DNA of 61,260 nt. Origin: an uncultured Veillonella sp. (GTDB taxonomy: Bacteria; Bacillota; Negativicutes; Veillonellales; Veillonellaceae). The position numbers and the translations under genes are program-made. Location of the stretch: the NCBI GenBank assembly GCA_915066865.1, contig CAJZEE010000002.1:1-61260 (forward strand), written 5' to 3'. This document shows positions 1-8,684 of the stretch, piece after piece. Each line of letters begins with the position of its first letter. Position 1 is the stretch's first letter. The notes under the pieces were generated by a model. The model was not told where the DNA came from and did not search any database. It saw only the letters and a list, made by a program, of their open reading frames with translations.

Positions 1-17
1 CGACGCTCTTCCGATCT
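1..17 (+). other. Residual Illumina adapter sequence
   Basis: The first 17 bases, CGACGCTCTTCCGATCT, are identical to the 3' end of the standard Illumina TruSeq adapter. They are not part of the genome. The window therefore begins at a contig end with untrimmed adapter, and anything inferred about the gene to the left has to allow for this. Confidence 0.97.
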
Positions 18-32
18 CCCAGTTTAACTGGG
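18..32. repeat. Short perfect inverted repeat at contig end
   Basis: CCCAGTTTAACTGGG has two 7-base arms around one base and directly abuts the adapter. On the minus strand it follows an ATG at 41-43, so it could be the first codons of the next gene, a hairpin, or an end of a repeated element (IS200/IS605 ends carry hairpins). The sequence does not allow a choice. Confidence 0.4.
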
Positions 33-59
33 GGTTTAGTCATGCCTATTCGGCGTACA

Positions 60-178
60 ATTAAAAAGATACACTTCACCAACATTAATGACATTGAATA
101 TCATTCACATTTTAATGTTAGCAAAGTGTATCTTGCATATCTACTCCGAATAGACCAAAAATATACGTTTCGGACAAA
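60..178 (-). promoter_or_regulatory. Promoter and Fur-box hairpin, left copy
   Basis: This segment closely matches the promoter of the TonB receptor (5255-5372). About 43 bp (135-178) are nearly identical, including the -35 TTGGTC. It contains a long hairpin: arms 68-76 and 124-132, inner arms 81-88 and 112-119. A Fur-like 19-mer at 90-108 lies in the hairpin top. The -10 here is CAAGAT, weaker than TATAAT in the other copy. It reads leftward, so it should drive a gene beyond the contig end, perhaps a paralogous receptor. Iron control is inferred from the box. Confidence 0.7.
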
Positions 179-192
179 TCGGATATAAATTT

Positions 193-3100
193 TTAGAATT
201 TATACGTCATTTGGAAACGAGTATAATTCCCAAGTTTAAAGTTTTCAGATCCATATAAAGTATCTCGTTTATTAATCCCTTTTGCATCAAATGTATAGAA
301 TGCTTGTAAAAGAAGATCTTTAGTTGGCACATAGCCACCACCAAAGGTAAAGCTCTTAATACCATCTAAGTAACGGTCAGGAACAGCCTCTGTACCATTG
401 CCACCAAAGAAGGAACCATGGGCAAAGTATTTATAGTCTACATAGGCATTCCAAGAACCAGGTTTATTCATATCGGCACGACCAACATCAAAGCGCAATG
501 CCCAGAAATGAGGTACACCACCTACGTCACGGCCCTTGATATCGAATTGAGAGGATCCAGCCTTATGGTCATAATGAGTATTGCCATTCATGAAGCGACC
601 AAAGTCACTACGGTTTTGTCCATAATCGAAGGAAATACTTACATTATGATTTAATTGATACTTAGCCCCAATGCCGAAAACATTAGCCATATTGTTGAAT
701 TCATGCGCTTCTGTAGCATTACCATTCGCCGTATAGAAGCGATAGTCACTACCGCCAAAGGAGCGTAAGTACCACGCAGCTAAGCCAAGTCGAGGTGTTA
801 CCATATGTTTAACTTGAACATAGGTAGCCTTTTCAATTGGTGGAATTGTATCCCGCTCCAATACGACACCTATTGAAGGAATAACAGCACCTGTATATTT
901 GCCTAGCGCCTCTCTCGGCAAACGACTGTTGCCGTCCGCTTTTTCAAGCATTCGGGCCAAGCTATTAAAGTACGAAGCTATCATAGAAGGATAATAGGCA
1001 CTTCCTTTTACGTTAATAAGACCAGACGTGCCGGAGTCGTTAATATCAACGACATTCGCCTTATAAATAGACTTGTCCAGCCCGTCAAAGGCATTATCTT
1101 CAAATTTCATCGTATACGGATTATTGCCGAAGCTATAGGTTGCTATATCTTTCGCCTTGGCACGATACGCCTCCACGATAGCCGCCTTATTCTGATTGTA
1201 CCAATTTGAAATAAACGTTTTTCCGCCATTGGAAAGAACAGTGGTATCACTCAACTTCATTTCAAACAATGGGTTTTTCTTATCAAGCCCAATCGTTCCC
1301 GGTGCTATTTTCTGAGTGAAAGTACGTTCGTCTTCATACCATTGTTCATCATCTTCATCATAGTATCGCGATTTATAAGAATACGTTACTGACACATCAG
1401 GCATCTTAATCGATACAGTCTGTTTAGCCGCATCCGCACCATAAGCTTTCACCGCGATTTCCTGCATCCGGCGCAACACATCAAACTGCGCAGCTCGCAA
1501 CGGTTCCCGTTCTTTCGCCACACGAGCTTCCACATCCGGTAAAGATGCTTCCAACTTTGCCAGCTCCGCTTTTAATGGAGCCAGTTGATCCGCGGACATG
1601 CCGTCAATAAATTCTTTAGACCAGATATCGGAAGTCATATCGTCGATTTTCTTCTTTAATGTACCTACCTCCGCATCTAAGGTGCCTTCCTTATCGCGCA
1701 AGGCTTTTAATTGCTGGTAGAAATTAATAGTATTCCCTGCATTTGGTACGATGAGTTCCTTATTGGCACCGTCCGAATCCATAGTAACACCTAAGAATTC
1801 CTCTACCGTTGGAACCCGTTTAAAATGCGTATAAATAGCATGAGTATAAGCACTGTCGCTAATTCCCGTACTATGTTTAAAGGTCCCCACACCGATACGG
1901 ACTTGAGTATTCTTATTCGTCCAAACACTACGAAGGCCGTCATATTCTTTATTAAACCAATAACCTGTAACCCCCATAGATTCAGTAATACGACCAACAC
2001 TATGATCCCATTTAGAACCGTGATGTGTTACATCTAGTTCTTCGAGACGTTGATGATTAAAACCTTTAGAGCCTTCTGTTTCATGACTGCTATCTACACC
2101 AGCTTGGCCAGAAGCACTACCCACAACACGTACATTCGTATTATCGTTAATACGAGCATCGACACCGACACGTATACGTTGATTCAAGCCATGTTCCTTG
2201 CGGTCCGCCAGATTCTTTGCGGCCTCGTCGGATACGTAACTTGTAGCAGTCACCCGCGTAGCAGGACGATCAGATCCAAGATGACTGTCATTACGTACAC
2301 GATAATCACCTACAAGTTCCATACCTCGTTTTCTGTCTGTATCGAAAGGACGCGTAATAAAATCCTGCAGCATAACCGGAGGTAACGATTCAAACTGCTC
2401 CTTCGTAAGTTTCGTTTTACTTTCACCTGAACCGAAACCGAATTTCATATTTAATCCGATACGATATACTCGAGCCGATAAAGCCCGATCATCATCACGA
2501 TGATTAAAGAGATTATCAATACCGAAATAGATTCGTGAATCCTTATCAATCTTCTTTTGAATCATCAAATTCCATATGCCATAAGTTTTATGTTCATACA
2601 TATCGGCGGTTTTTCTATTATTCAAATTATATCTGATAACGGAACGATCGGAATTATTAGGATCAATATAAGATACCATATAATTACCGCCACCAGACAA
2701 GGAGTTACTATCCAGCATATGAATATAATAATCTCCCCACAGACTACCGCTCCATCCGCTAGCCTTATCCTCAAAATCCACACCGATATCCACTTTATGA
2801 CGAGGTTTATCCAGTAATTCACGAGGCATATCTTTATCGCTCTTATTAAGCGCTCGTAAATACGTATATCCCAAACGGGCCTTCCAGTGTTTATTCAAAG
2901 TTTGTTTAACTTCAAATTGAAGTCCCGTAATTTGGGCCTTGCCGATATTACGGAAGCTGTAAATCATATCTGGTGCATGAGCAAATTTCGCCGCTCCATA
3001 TGTGGTAGATTCATCATACTGAGGATAAAAATCCATCAAATATCCCGTATTGTAAATCGACATATAATTCCGAATATTATTATGGAATACGGTTACTTTA

Positions 3101-5214
3101 CCATAGGTATTTTTATTTTCCCCTTCCAAAGAGAGGTCAAAATTCATGGATTTCTCCGGTTTAAGGTTCGGATTTCCGACCCAATACCAACCTAATCGGG
3201 CTTCACCGCCACCGATTGTAGCATTTGTAATATTCGGGCCATACATTTCCCAGTTATAATACAGCTCGCCCATACCAGGTTCCGTATAACTGGTACCCAC
3301 ATTAGCCTTTAATCTGCGGTGTACATTTCCATGTACATTATGAGTCATGCCGAAATTAAACGACCAGTTGGAGCCAAATAAATCACTATGATCCAGTCTT
3401 ATAATTGGTGATAAAGTAGTATTTTTATTAACCTGCCACGTATCCTGAATAAAGAAATTCTGTTTCTTAATCTCCGCACGTCCTGCGGTCTGTTGATTAA
3501 CGCGTTTTAAATACTCTTCTTTAAAATAAGCTCCGTTTAATTTCAACTTCGTAGAATCAAAATCCGGTACGGCGCCATAGTAAAAGCTCGGTAAATAGGC
3601 ATCATAAAGTGCTGGATAATACTTACCGTTTTCATCTTTTCGGCCCTCCTTATTAAAATGATAGTCTTCAATAAATTCTTTATTCTCCGCTAATAAACGT
3701 TTAGCAAACTGCTGATATCGCGCATAAGCTTCAGGATTCCGTTTTTTCAGCGTACGCTCCGTCACGGGGCCGTCCACAAGCCCCATTGCGGCCGCTGAAT
3801 CAATTCCCGCTTGAGGATCCAAATATTGAAGATATTCTTCGTAAGTAAATTCCGGCAATGTATTTGGCTTGCTTTTATCTCCGTTATACCATTCTTTCTC
3901 CTTATTCCACTGCTCTACACCGGCCTCGTTTTTTCTGAAAGAATGGTCATAAATTGTGGATGAAGGAACACCGTTTTTTACCGCTAGACTTTTATCGTAA
4001 TCCCAGGGGTCGATATGCCGTTTATAGGTATGAGGCGCATTTTTAAGTCTGCTACCTTCGCCTGTCTCCCGTATAAACCCAATTCCATAAGACAAGAGAT
4101 GTTTCTTATTGACTTGCGTATCTGCCCCGAGTGTTACGCTCCATTGACGATGATCTACATTATCCACATAGTTTAATGTATTTTTCCCTTCATAGGTACT
4201 GTTCCCGTAGTCACTGGTTAATGTTACATCATCTTCTTTGGTCCGAGTATAATTCAGCTCTGCTTTCCACGAACTCTTATTGTCCTGACCAGTATACGTC
4301 AAATTAAGATTATTCCTATCTAAATCCCGTTTGTAATGAACCTGAGGTTCCAAATAGGAAGTACTGCGCTTTACATATCGTTCCAAGTCTTCATTATACC
4401 TATCGATACGGACTCCCAAAGACTGTTTATCATTAATATCATACGTAGCGGCCAAACCTATATTGGAATTTGTACCGTAATATCGTAGGGAATTCTTTAA
4501 AAACCCGTGATCTTCATCATTGGTCATAGCGCTGATACGACGCCGCTCGCTAGCATAAATAGGCATAATATCACGTTTACTACCGTGAATATTAACTTTT
4601 AACTTACCTAATGAGCCAGAATCAGCGCGCATAAAGAAATTGGAAAACGGTACGATATCACCGTCGCCTTTAGTTCTACGACCTTCCGCATTAAACTGAA
4701 GGCCAGCGGTCTTACGCGGTTTATTGGTAATAACATTGATAACACCACCGATGGCGTCGGATCCGTATTTAGCACTGGCTGCACCTTGAATAATTTCTAT
4801 ACGTTCCACATTTTCTGTACCGAGACGCTGTAATTCATCACCGGCGCCTTGATATTTGGCAAGGTCGCCCATCACAGGCTGTCCATCCACAAGAATCAAG
4901 GTATGACGCGGATCCGCACCACGGATAGATACACCGACTCGCCCCATCGAATCAACGGTTCTAGATACACCAGTTTCGGAAAACACAATATCTTCTACGG
5001 ATTTTGCCTGCTTTTTGACAATATCCTTCTTCGTAATAATCGTCGTCTGTTGAGACTCTTGTTTTGCCTGCTCTTCAGCCCATGTACCGCGAACATGAAC
5101 CACATCGGTTGTTACAGTCGCATTATCCGCCATAACCACCGGCATTTGCAACCAGCACGCTACTGCGCAGGATAGTATAACATATCTCCTTGCCCGCACC
5201 CAACTCCTATTCAT
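193..5214 (-). CDS. Giant TonB-dependent receptor with second barrel-like half
   Basis: 1,673 residues; typical TonB-dependent receptors have 600-900. The start at 5214 is chosen because GGAGG precedes it and a signal peptide follows (hydrophobic ILSCAVACWL, then VVMA before the mature end). A TonB-box-like DVVHV lies near residue 34. The plug spans about 50-160, with VSIRGADPRHTLILVDG and GSDAIGGVINVIT. The first barrel has a large insertion at about residues 400-575 and ends near 925 with GIDNLFNH and YRIGLNMKF, the usual receptor C-terminus. A further 750 residues follow: strand-rich segments, a coiled coil at about 1160-1260, then more strand-rich sequence ending MTYKF with a terminal Phe, as outer-membrane barrels do. 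It probably imports an iron complex, heme or cobalamin across the outer membrane. The ligand is unknown, and the function of the second half is inferred only from its strand pattern. Confidence 0.88.
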   Translation of the reverse strand: MNRSWVRARRYVILSCAVACWLQMPVVMADNATVTTDVVHVRGTWAEEQAKQESQQTTIITKKDIVKKQAKSVEDIVFSETGVSRTVDSMGRVGVSIRGADPRHTLILVDGQPVMGDLAKYQGAGDELQRLGTENVERIEIIQGAASAKYGSDAIGGVINVITNKPRKTAGLQFNAEGRRTKGDGDIVPFSNFFMRADSGSLGKLKVNIHGSKRDIMPIYASERRRISAMTNDEDHGFLKNSLRYYGTNSNIGLAATYDINDKQSLGVRIDRYNEDLERYVKRSTSYLEPQVHYKRDLDRNNLNLTYTGQDNKSSWKAELNYTRTKEDDVTLTSDYGNSTYEGKNTLNYVDNVDHRQWSVTLGADTQVNKKHLLSYGIGFIRETGEGSRLKNAPHTYKRHIDPWDYDKSLAVKNGVPSSTIYDHSFRKNEAGVEQWNKEKEWYNGDKSKPNTLPEFTYEEYLQYLDPQAGIDSAAAMGLVDGPVTERTLKKRNPEAYARYQQFAKRLLAENKEFIEDYHFNKEGRKDENGKYYPALYDAYLPSFYYGAVPDFDSTKLKLNGAYFKEEYLKRVNQQTAGRAEIKKQNFFIQDTWQVNKNTTLSPIIRLDHSDLFGSNWSFNFGMTHNVHGNVHRRLKANVGTSYTEPGMGELYYNWEMYGPNITNATIGGGEARLGWYWVGNPNLKPEKSMNFDLSLEGENKNTYGKVTVFHNNIRNYMSIYNTGYLMDFYPQYDESTTYGAAKFAHAPDMIYSFRNIGKAQITGLQFEVKQTLNKHWKARLGYTYLRALNKSDKDMPRELLDKPRHKVDIGVDFEDKASGWSGSLWGDYYIHMLDSNSLSGGGNYMVSYIDPNNSDRSVIRYNLNNRKTADMYEHKTYGIWNLMIQKKIDKDSRIYFGIDNLFNHRDDDRALSARVYRIGLNMKFGFGSGESKTKLTKEQFESLPPVMLQDFITRPFDTDRKRGMELVGDYRVRNDSHLGSDRPATRVTATSYVSDEAAKNLADRKEHGLNQRIRVGVDARINDNTNVRVVGSASGQAGVDSSHETEGSKGFNHQRLEELDVTHHGSKWDHSVGRITESMGVTGYWFNKEYDGLRSVWTNKNTQVRIGVGTFKHSTGISDSAYTHAIYTHFKRVPTVEEFLGVTMDSDGANKELIVPNAGNTINFYQQLKALRDKEGTLDAEVGTLKKKIDDMTSDIWSKEFIDGMSADQLAPLKAELAKLEASLPDVEARVAKEREPLRAAQFDVLRRMQEIAVKAYGADAAKQTVSIKMPDVSVTYSYKSRYYDEDDEQWYEDERTFTQKIAPGTIGLDKKNPLFEMKLSDTTVLSNGGKTFISNWYNQNKAAIVEAYRAKAKDIATYSFGNNPYTMKFEDNAFDGLDKSIYKANVVDINDSGTSGLINVKGSAYYPSMIASYFNSLARMLEKADGNSRLPREALGKYTGAVIPSIGVVLERDTIPPIEKATYVQVKHMVTPRLGLAAWYLRSFGGSDYRFYTANGNATEAHEFNNMANVFGIGAKYQLNHNVSISFDYGQNRSDFGRFMNGNTHYDHKAGSSQFDIKGRDVGGVPHFWALRFDVGRADMNKPGSWNAYVDYKYFAHGSFFGGNGTEAVPDRYLDGIKSFTFGGGYVPTKDLLLQAFYTFDAKGINKRDTLYGSENFKLGNYTRFQMTYKF

Positions 5215-5254
5215 TAAATTTCCTCCACACATATATTTAACCATGCATATAAAA

Positions 5255-5372
5255 ATACACTTTACTACCACAACCAAATGACATTGAAAATCATTTACAG
5301 ATTTAATGGTAGCAAAGTGTATTATACATATCTACTCCGAATAGACCAAAAATATACGTTTAGGACAATATT
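5255..5372 (-). promoter_or_regulatory. TonB receptor promoter with Fur-box hairpin leader
   Basis: Reading leftward: -35 TTGGTC (5344-5349), 17-bp spacer, -10 TATAAT (5321-5326). A hairpin begins at once (outer arms 5314-5322 and 5255-5263, inner arms 5307-5312 and 5265-5270). In its loop is a Fur-like 19-mer at 5280-5298 that matches 13 of 19 positions of the classical box. The transcript should start at the hairpin, so the element may act as an operator, a leader structure, or both. It is a second copy of 60-178. Confidence 0.75.
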
Positions 5373-5446
5373 TAATTTTCATAGACTATCAAACCTAGCC
5401 TAAAGCACAAAAATTTTTAGCTAGGATAATATAAGGTCCAAATTAT

Positions 5447-6337
5447 TTAGACCTTACGATAAGCACTTGGCGTTACACCAGTAGCCTCTTTGAATGCACT
5501 AGTAAACTTACTACCATTCTCATACCCTACCGCATTAGCGATTTCTAAAATAGACTGATCTGAGTCTTGAAGCAATCGCTTTGCCGCATTAATACGACAT
5601 TCTTTTAGATACTGATGTATGGTTGTACCAAATACACCTTTAAAGCAACGTTTCAGGGTAGATGTAGGAATATCAAACTGTTCAGACAAGGAGTCAATAG
5701 TAATACGCTTCATAAACTGTGTCGATACATATTCACTTACAGCTTTTACAATATCTACCTGTTGCTTTCTATAGGTACTTCTCTTTTCAGGATTAGCTGT
5801 AGAGATAACAGATAATAATAAAAAAATTTCAATTACTTTTAATTTAAAATAGTGCTCCTTTATTTGATCTGGCACATTATATAAACTGGAAAAAATGTGA
5901 CGAACTGTTTCCGTTTCTTCCATCATCATACCAAAATCAGAATGCTCACAAAACCGATTGGCCAGCTCAGTCAAATCAATTCGAGAATCACTAACAAGTG
6001 CATCTAATACGGGTTGTGCCTTTTCAACATCTACTAATAATACAATTCCTTTAAATAATTTTGTAGGAAAGTAATTTTCATGTTGGTAAGCGGAGCGTGT
6101 ATGCCACCCTAACGACATATCCCCTGGACCCATATATAAATACTCACCAGATGTGAACTTGCACTCAATGCGCCCTTCTTCACAGTGATTTATAGCAAAC
6201 GTCTTGGTATGTGATTTAGCATAAAATTGAATCGTCTCTTGCTTCACATCTAAGAACATCAAATCGATACCGTCAAATATCGTATGTCTTGACATAGATG
6301 TTCCAGCATGTGAAACCGCATGATTATGTGGATTCAT
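5447..6337 (-). CDS. AraC-family transcriptional regulator
   Basis: 296 residues. The last ~100 form the double helix-turn-helix AraC/XylS DNA-binding domain: first HTH around ITIDSLSEQFDIPTSTLKRC, second with ILEIANAVGYENGSKFTSAF, then ATGVTPSAYRK. The N-terminal ~180 residues are a ligand/oligomerisation region without a specific motif; the layout resembles PchR-type siderophore regulators. The start at 6337 has GGTGATAG upstream. It sits directly behind the TonB receptor on the same strand, and its own promoter overlaps a Fur-like box. It therefore probably controls the receptor in response to an iron-chelate ligand (inference). Confidence 0.88.
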   Translation of the reverse strand: MNPHNHAVSHAGTSMSRHTIFDGIDLMFLDVKQETIQFYAKSHTKTFAINHCEEGRIECKFTSGEYLYMGPGDMSLGWHTRSAYQHENYFPTKLFKGIVLLVDVEKAQPVLDALVSDSRIDLTELANRFCEHSDFGMMMEETETVRHIFSSLYNVPDQIKEHYFKLKVIEIFLLLSVISTANPEKRSTYRKQQVDIVKAVSEYVSTQFMKRITIDSLSEQFDIPTSTLKRCFKGVFGTTIHQYLKECRINAAKRLLQDSDQSILEIANAVGYENGSKFTSAFKEATGVTPSAYRKV

Positions 6338-6385
6338 ACTATCACCATATACACAAATACTATAAACATAAATTAATAATATTAT

Positions 6386-6417
6386 ATTATAGTATACTTA
6401 TTGATAGTCATTGTCAA
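6386..6417 (-). promoter_or_regulatory. AraC-gene promoter with Fur-like box
   Basis: On the minus strand TTGACA (6412-6417) is a perfect -35. At 17 bp lies TACTAT (6389-6394), and an alternative TATAAT (6386-6391) lies at 20 bp. The 19-mer at 6397-6415 matches 13 of 19 positions of the Fur consensus and overlaps the -35 and spacer, where a repressor would block polymerase. Confidence 0.6.
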
Positions 6418-6528
6418 CTTCTAATTAGTAATAATTCATTTTAGATTTAAAAACACAAGCTAGTTCGTTTTAGTAATATAAAACAATTAAGATCTTCGTT
6501 GAGAGTTATTCTAGTGTACTATAAAATA

Positions 6529-6569
6529 AGCCTCATGAATTAAACTACAACAATTTAATTCATGAGGCT
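6529..6569 (-). terminator. Terminator of the PTS/DUF454 operon
   Basis: Perfect 16-bp inverted repeat (6529-6544 with 6554-6569) followed on the minus strand by TATTTTATA. It lies just past the DUF454 stop codon and separates that operon from the AraC gene. Confidence 0.75.
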
Positions 6570-6595
6570 ATATTCAAAACTAAGGATATAAGTTC

Positions 6596-6991
6596 CTATT
6601 TTTTTGTTTTAATAATAAAAGCTAATGCTATGACATGCGCTACCCATATAATGCCCATAACCATTAAAGCAATAGGCATATCTTGACTAAAATAGGCACC
6701 AACCGCCATTATGGCACTAACGGATACGAGAATAGACAACTTTGCCCGCAAGGTCAACGCTTTATCGCGTTCATAAGCAGCAACAGTCTTTTGATATAAA
6801 CTAGATTCCAAAAACATTTTATGGAATCGTTCAGACCCTCGAGCTAAACAAAATAAAGTTAGCATATAAAAAGGAACTGTTGGCAATAGTGGTAATACGA
6901 TACCTGCTGTACCAAGGCCAAAACTTATTGCTCCAATAGTCAGGAATACATATCGTACTACAACATTACTGTGTTGCTCAGTTGTTTTCAT
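6596..6991 (-). CDS. DUF454 (YbaN-like) inner-membrane protein
   Basis: 131 residues with an N-terminal membrane pair (ending GTAGIVLPLLPTVPFYML, the hallmark of DUF454/YbaN proteins), a cytoplasmic stretch with CLARGSERFH, and two more membrane segments at the C-terminus. The molecular function of the family is unknown. Its ATG overlaps the stop of ulaA by one base, so the two are translationally coupled. It is the last gene of the operon before the 6529-6569 terminator. No link to sugar transport is known for this family. Confidence 0.85.
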   Translation of the reverse strand: MKTTEQHSNVVVRYVFLTIGAISFGLGTAGIVLPLLPTVPFYMLTLFCLARGSERFHKMFLESSLYQKTVAAYERDKALTLRAKLSILVSVSAIMAVGAYFSQDMPIALMVMGIIWVAHVIALAFIIKTKK

Positions 6992-8358
6992 TAATCCTCT
7001 TCTACATAATTAATAACTTTACCTTTTGTTTTAATAAAGTTAGGAATAATAAGTACTAAAGCGGCAATAGCTACAATGCCATAAATACCAGCCATACCTA
7101 CCCATTCATAAGCATTACCTAATACGAGACCCATCACCGCAAAGTCCGCATCACCAAAGGTTGTATTTTGGAAGCCTAATTGACCAAGAACTGGCAACGC
7201 CAAAGCTGGCAAGAATGTAATAGCCAAACCATTTAGGAAAGCACCTACCGCTGCGCCACGACGACCACCAGTAGCATTGCCATAAATACCTGCTGTAGCA
7301 CCACAGAAGAAGTGTGGCACAAGGCCAGGAATGATTAATACGCCACCTACAGCACCAAGGATAAGCATACCTATGATACCACCGATGAAGGAACTAAGGA
7401 AGCCTAATACAACCGCAGTTGGAGCATAGGTGAAGAATACGGCACAGTCTACAGCTGGAATTGCATTAGGAATAATTTTTGTAGCAATCCCTTGGAATGC
7501 AGGAATCAAATCACCTAAGATCATACGCACACCTGAGTATACGATTGTTACACCAACAGCAAAATTCATAGCACTCATAACAGCGTATAAATATGGGCTC
7601 ATATCACCTGATAAAGTAGCGACAAATTTGGAACCTGCTGCAAATGCCGCAATTAGGTAAAATACGATCATAGTTAATGCGGTAGATAATGTTGAGTCTC
7701 GTAAGAAACCCCATTTTTCTGGTATTTCAATATCTTCTGTGCTATCTTCAGCTTTCCCAACATATTTAGCAACCCAAGCCGATAAATAGTAGCCTAAACT
7801 ACCGAAATGACCAATGGCAATTTCATCACCATCTGTCACTTTGGATGTATAACTTTGACCAATAGCTGGAGAAATGGCAGACCAAGCTCCCATTAAGAAA
7901 CCACCTACAAGTATGAGTTCCATACCAGATAAACCTGCTGTACCAAGCACGGCAGACATAAGACATGCCATAAATAAGCTGTGATGACCAGTTAAGAACA
8001 CATATTTGAACTTGGTGAAACGAGCAATACATAAGTTCATCAATAAGCCTACTACGAGAATAGACATCGTTTCAACGCCAAGTACCTTTTGTGCAACAGC
8101 TACGATAGCTTCATTATTTGGCACTACACCAGTAATATGGAATCCATGTTCAATCATTTTTCCCAATGGGTCAAGATTGCTAACGATAACACCCGCACCT
8201 GCAGCTAACATTAAATACCCGAGAATAGGTTTTAATGTACCCGTCATTATTTTATGAAACGGACGTTTCAAGGCGATCAAGCCTATACATGACATAATAC
8301 CAATCAAAAGTGCCGGTTGAGACAGCACATCACGCAAGAACTCTAATACCATTTCCAT
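6991..8358 (-). CDS. ulaA: PTS ascorbate-type permease EIIC
   Basis: 455 residues with about ten hydrophobic segments and the UlaA/SgaT family pattern (N-terminal LALKRPFHKIMTGTLKPILGYL-type region shortened here, central TGHHSLFMA, later FFCGATAGIYGNATGGRRGA). UlaA carries L-ascorbate or a related acid inward and phosphorylates it with the help of EIIB and EIIA. A clear AGGAGG supports the start at 8358. EIIB and EIIA lie directly upstream. No catabolic genes such as ulaD/E/F follow, so the substrate is inferred from the family only. Confidence 0.88.
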   Translation of the reverse strand: MEMVLEFLRDVLSQPALLIGIMSCIGLIALKRPFHKIMTGTLKPILGYLMLAAGAGVIVSNLDPLGKMIEHGFHITGVVPNNEAIVAVAQKVLGVETMSILVVGLLMNLCIARFTKFKYVFLTGHHSLFMACLMSAVLGTAGLSGMELILVGGFLMGAWSAISPAIGQSYTSKVTDGDEIAIGHFGSLGYYLSAWVAKYVGKAEDSTEDIEIPEKWGFLRDSTLSTALTMIVFYLIAAFAAGSKFVATLSGDMSPYLYAVMSAMNFAVGVTIVYSGVRMILGDLIPAFQGIATKIIPNAIPAVDCAVFFTYAPTAVVLGFLSSFIGGIIGMLILGAVGGVLIIPGLVPHFFCGATAGIYGNATGGRRGAAVGAFLNGLAITFLPALALPVLGQLGFQNTTFGDADFAVMGLVLGNAYEWVGMAGIYGIVAIAALVLIIPNFIKTKGKVINYVEED

Positions 8359-8387
8359 GGCACTACCTCCTATATAATTGTTACATA

Positions 8388-8663
8388 TTATTGAGCAGCT
8401 TGTTTTAATGCTTCAAGAACATCTTCTGTAATCTTCTTTTTATTAATATAGCTACGAACAATAGCAACATTTTTATCGTCAAATTGTTCAGCCAACTCTT
8501 TCACAGTTACAATGAGGTCTGCCTTACGACCTTGAGCCGCGTTAAAATCGATAGATTCAACTTGTGCATCGATACCATTTTCAGCACAAATTTCTTCAAT
8601 TTTCATTTTTAACATCAAGCTAGAACCAATACCATTACCACATACAGTTAATACAGAAATCAT
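8388..8663 (-). CDS. ulaB: PTS ascorbate-type EIIB
   Basis: 91 residues, the standard size of a stand-alone EIIB of the lactose/ascorbate type. Cys8 in VCGNGIGSSLM is the expected phosphocysteine; the glycine/serine loop after it holds the phosphate. The protein passes phosphate from EIIA to the sugar on UlaA. GGAGG lies upstream of the start. It is placed 21 nt after EIIA and 29 nt before EIIC, so the three form one operon. Confidence 0.88.
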   Translation of the reverse strand: MISVLTVCGNGIGSSLMLKMKIEEICAENGIDAQVESIDFNAAQGRKADLIVTVKELAEQFDDKNVAIVRSYINKKKITEDVLEALKQAAQ

Positions 8664-8684
8664 ACTTGCCTCCTTCTAAACGTA

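Noticed and set aside
1803..2822. Several frames of 65-111 codons within the TonB receptor gene
   Set aside because: They are opposite or shifted readings of a gene with clear protein signatures and carry no start signals.
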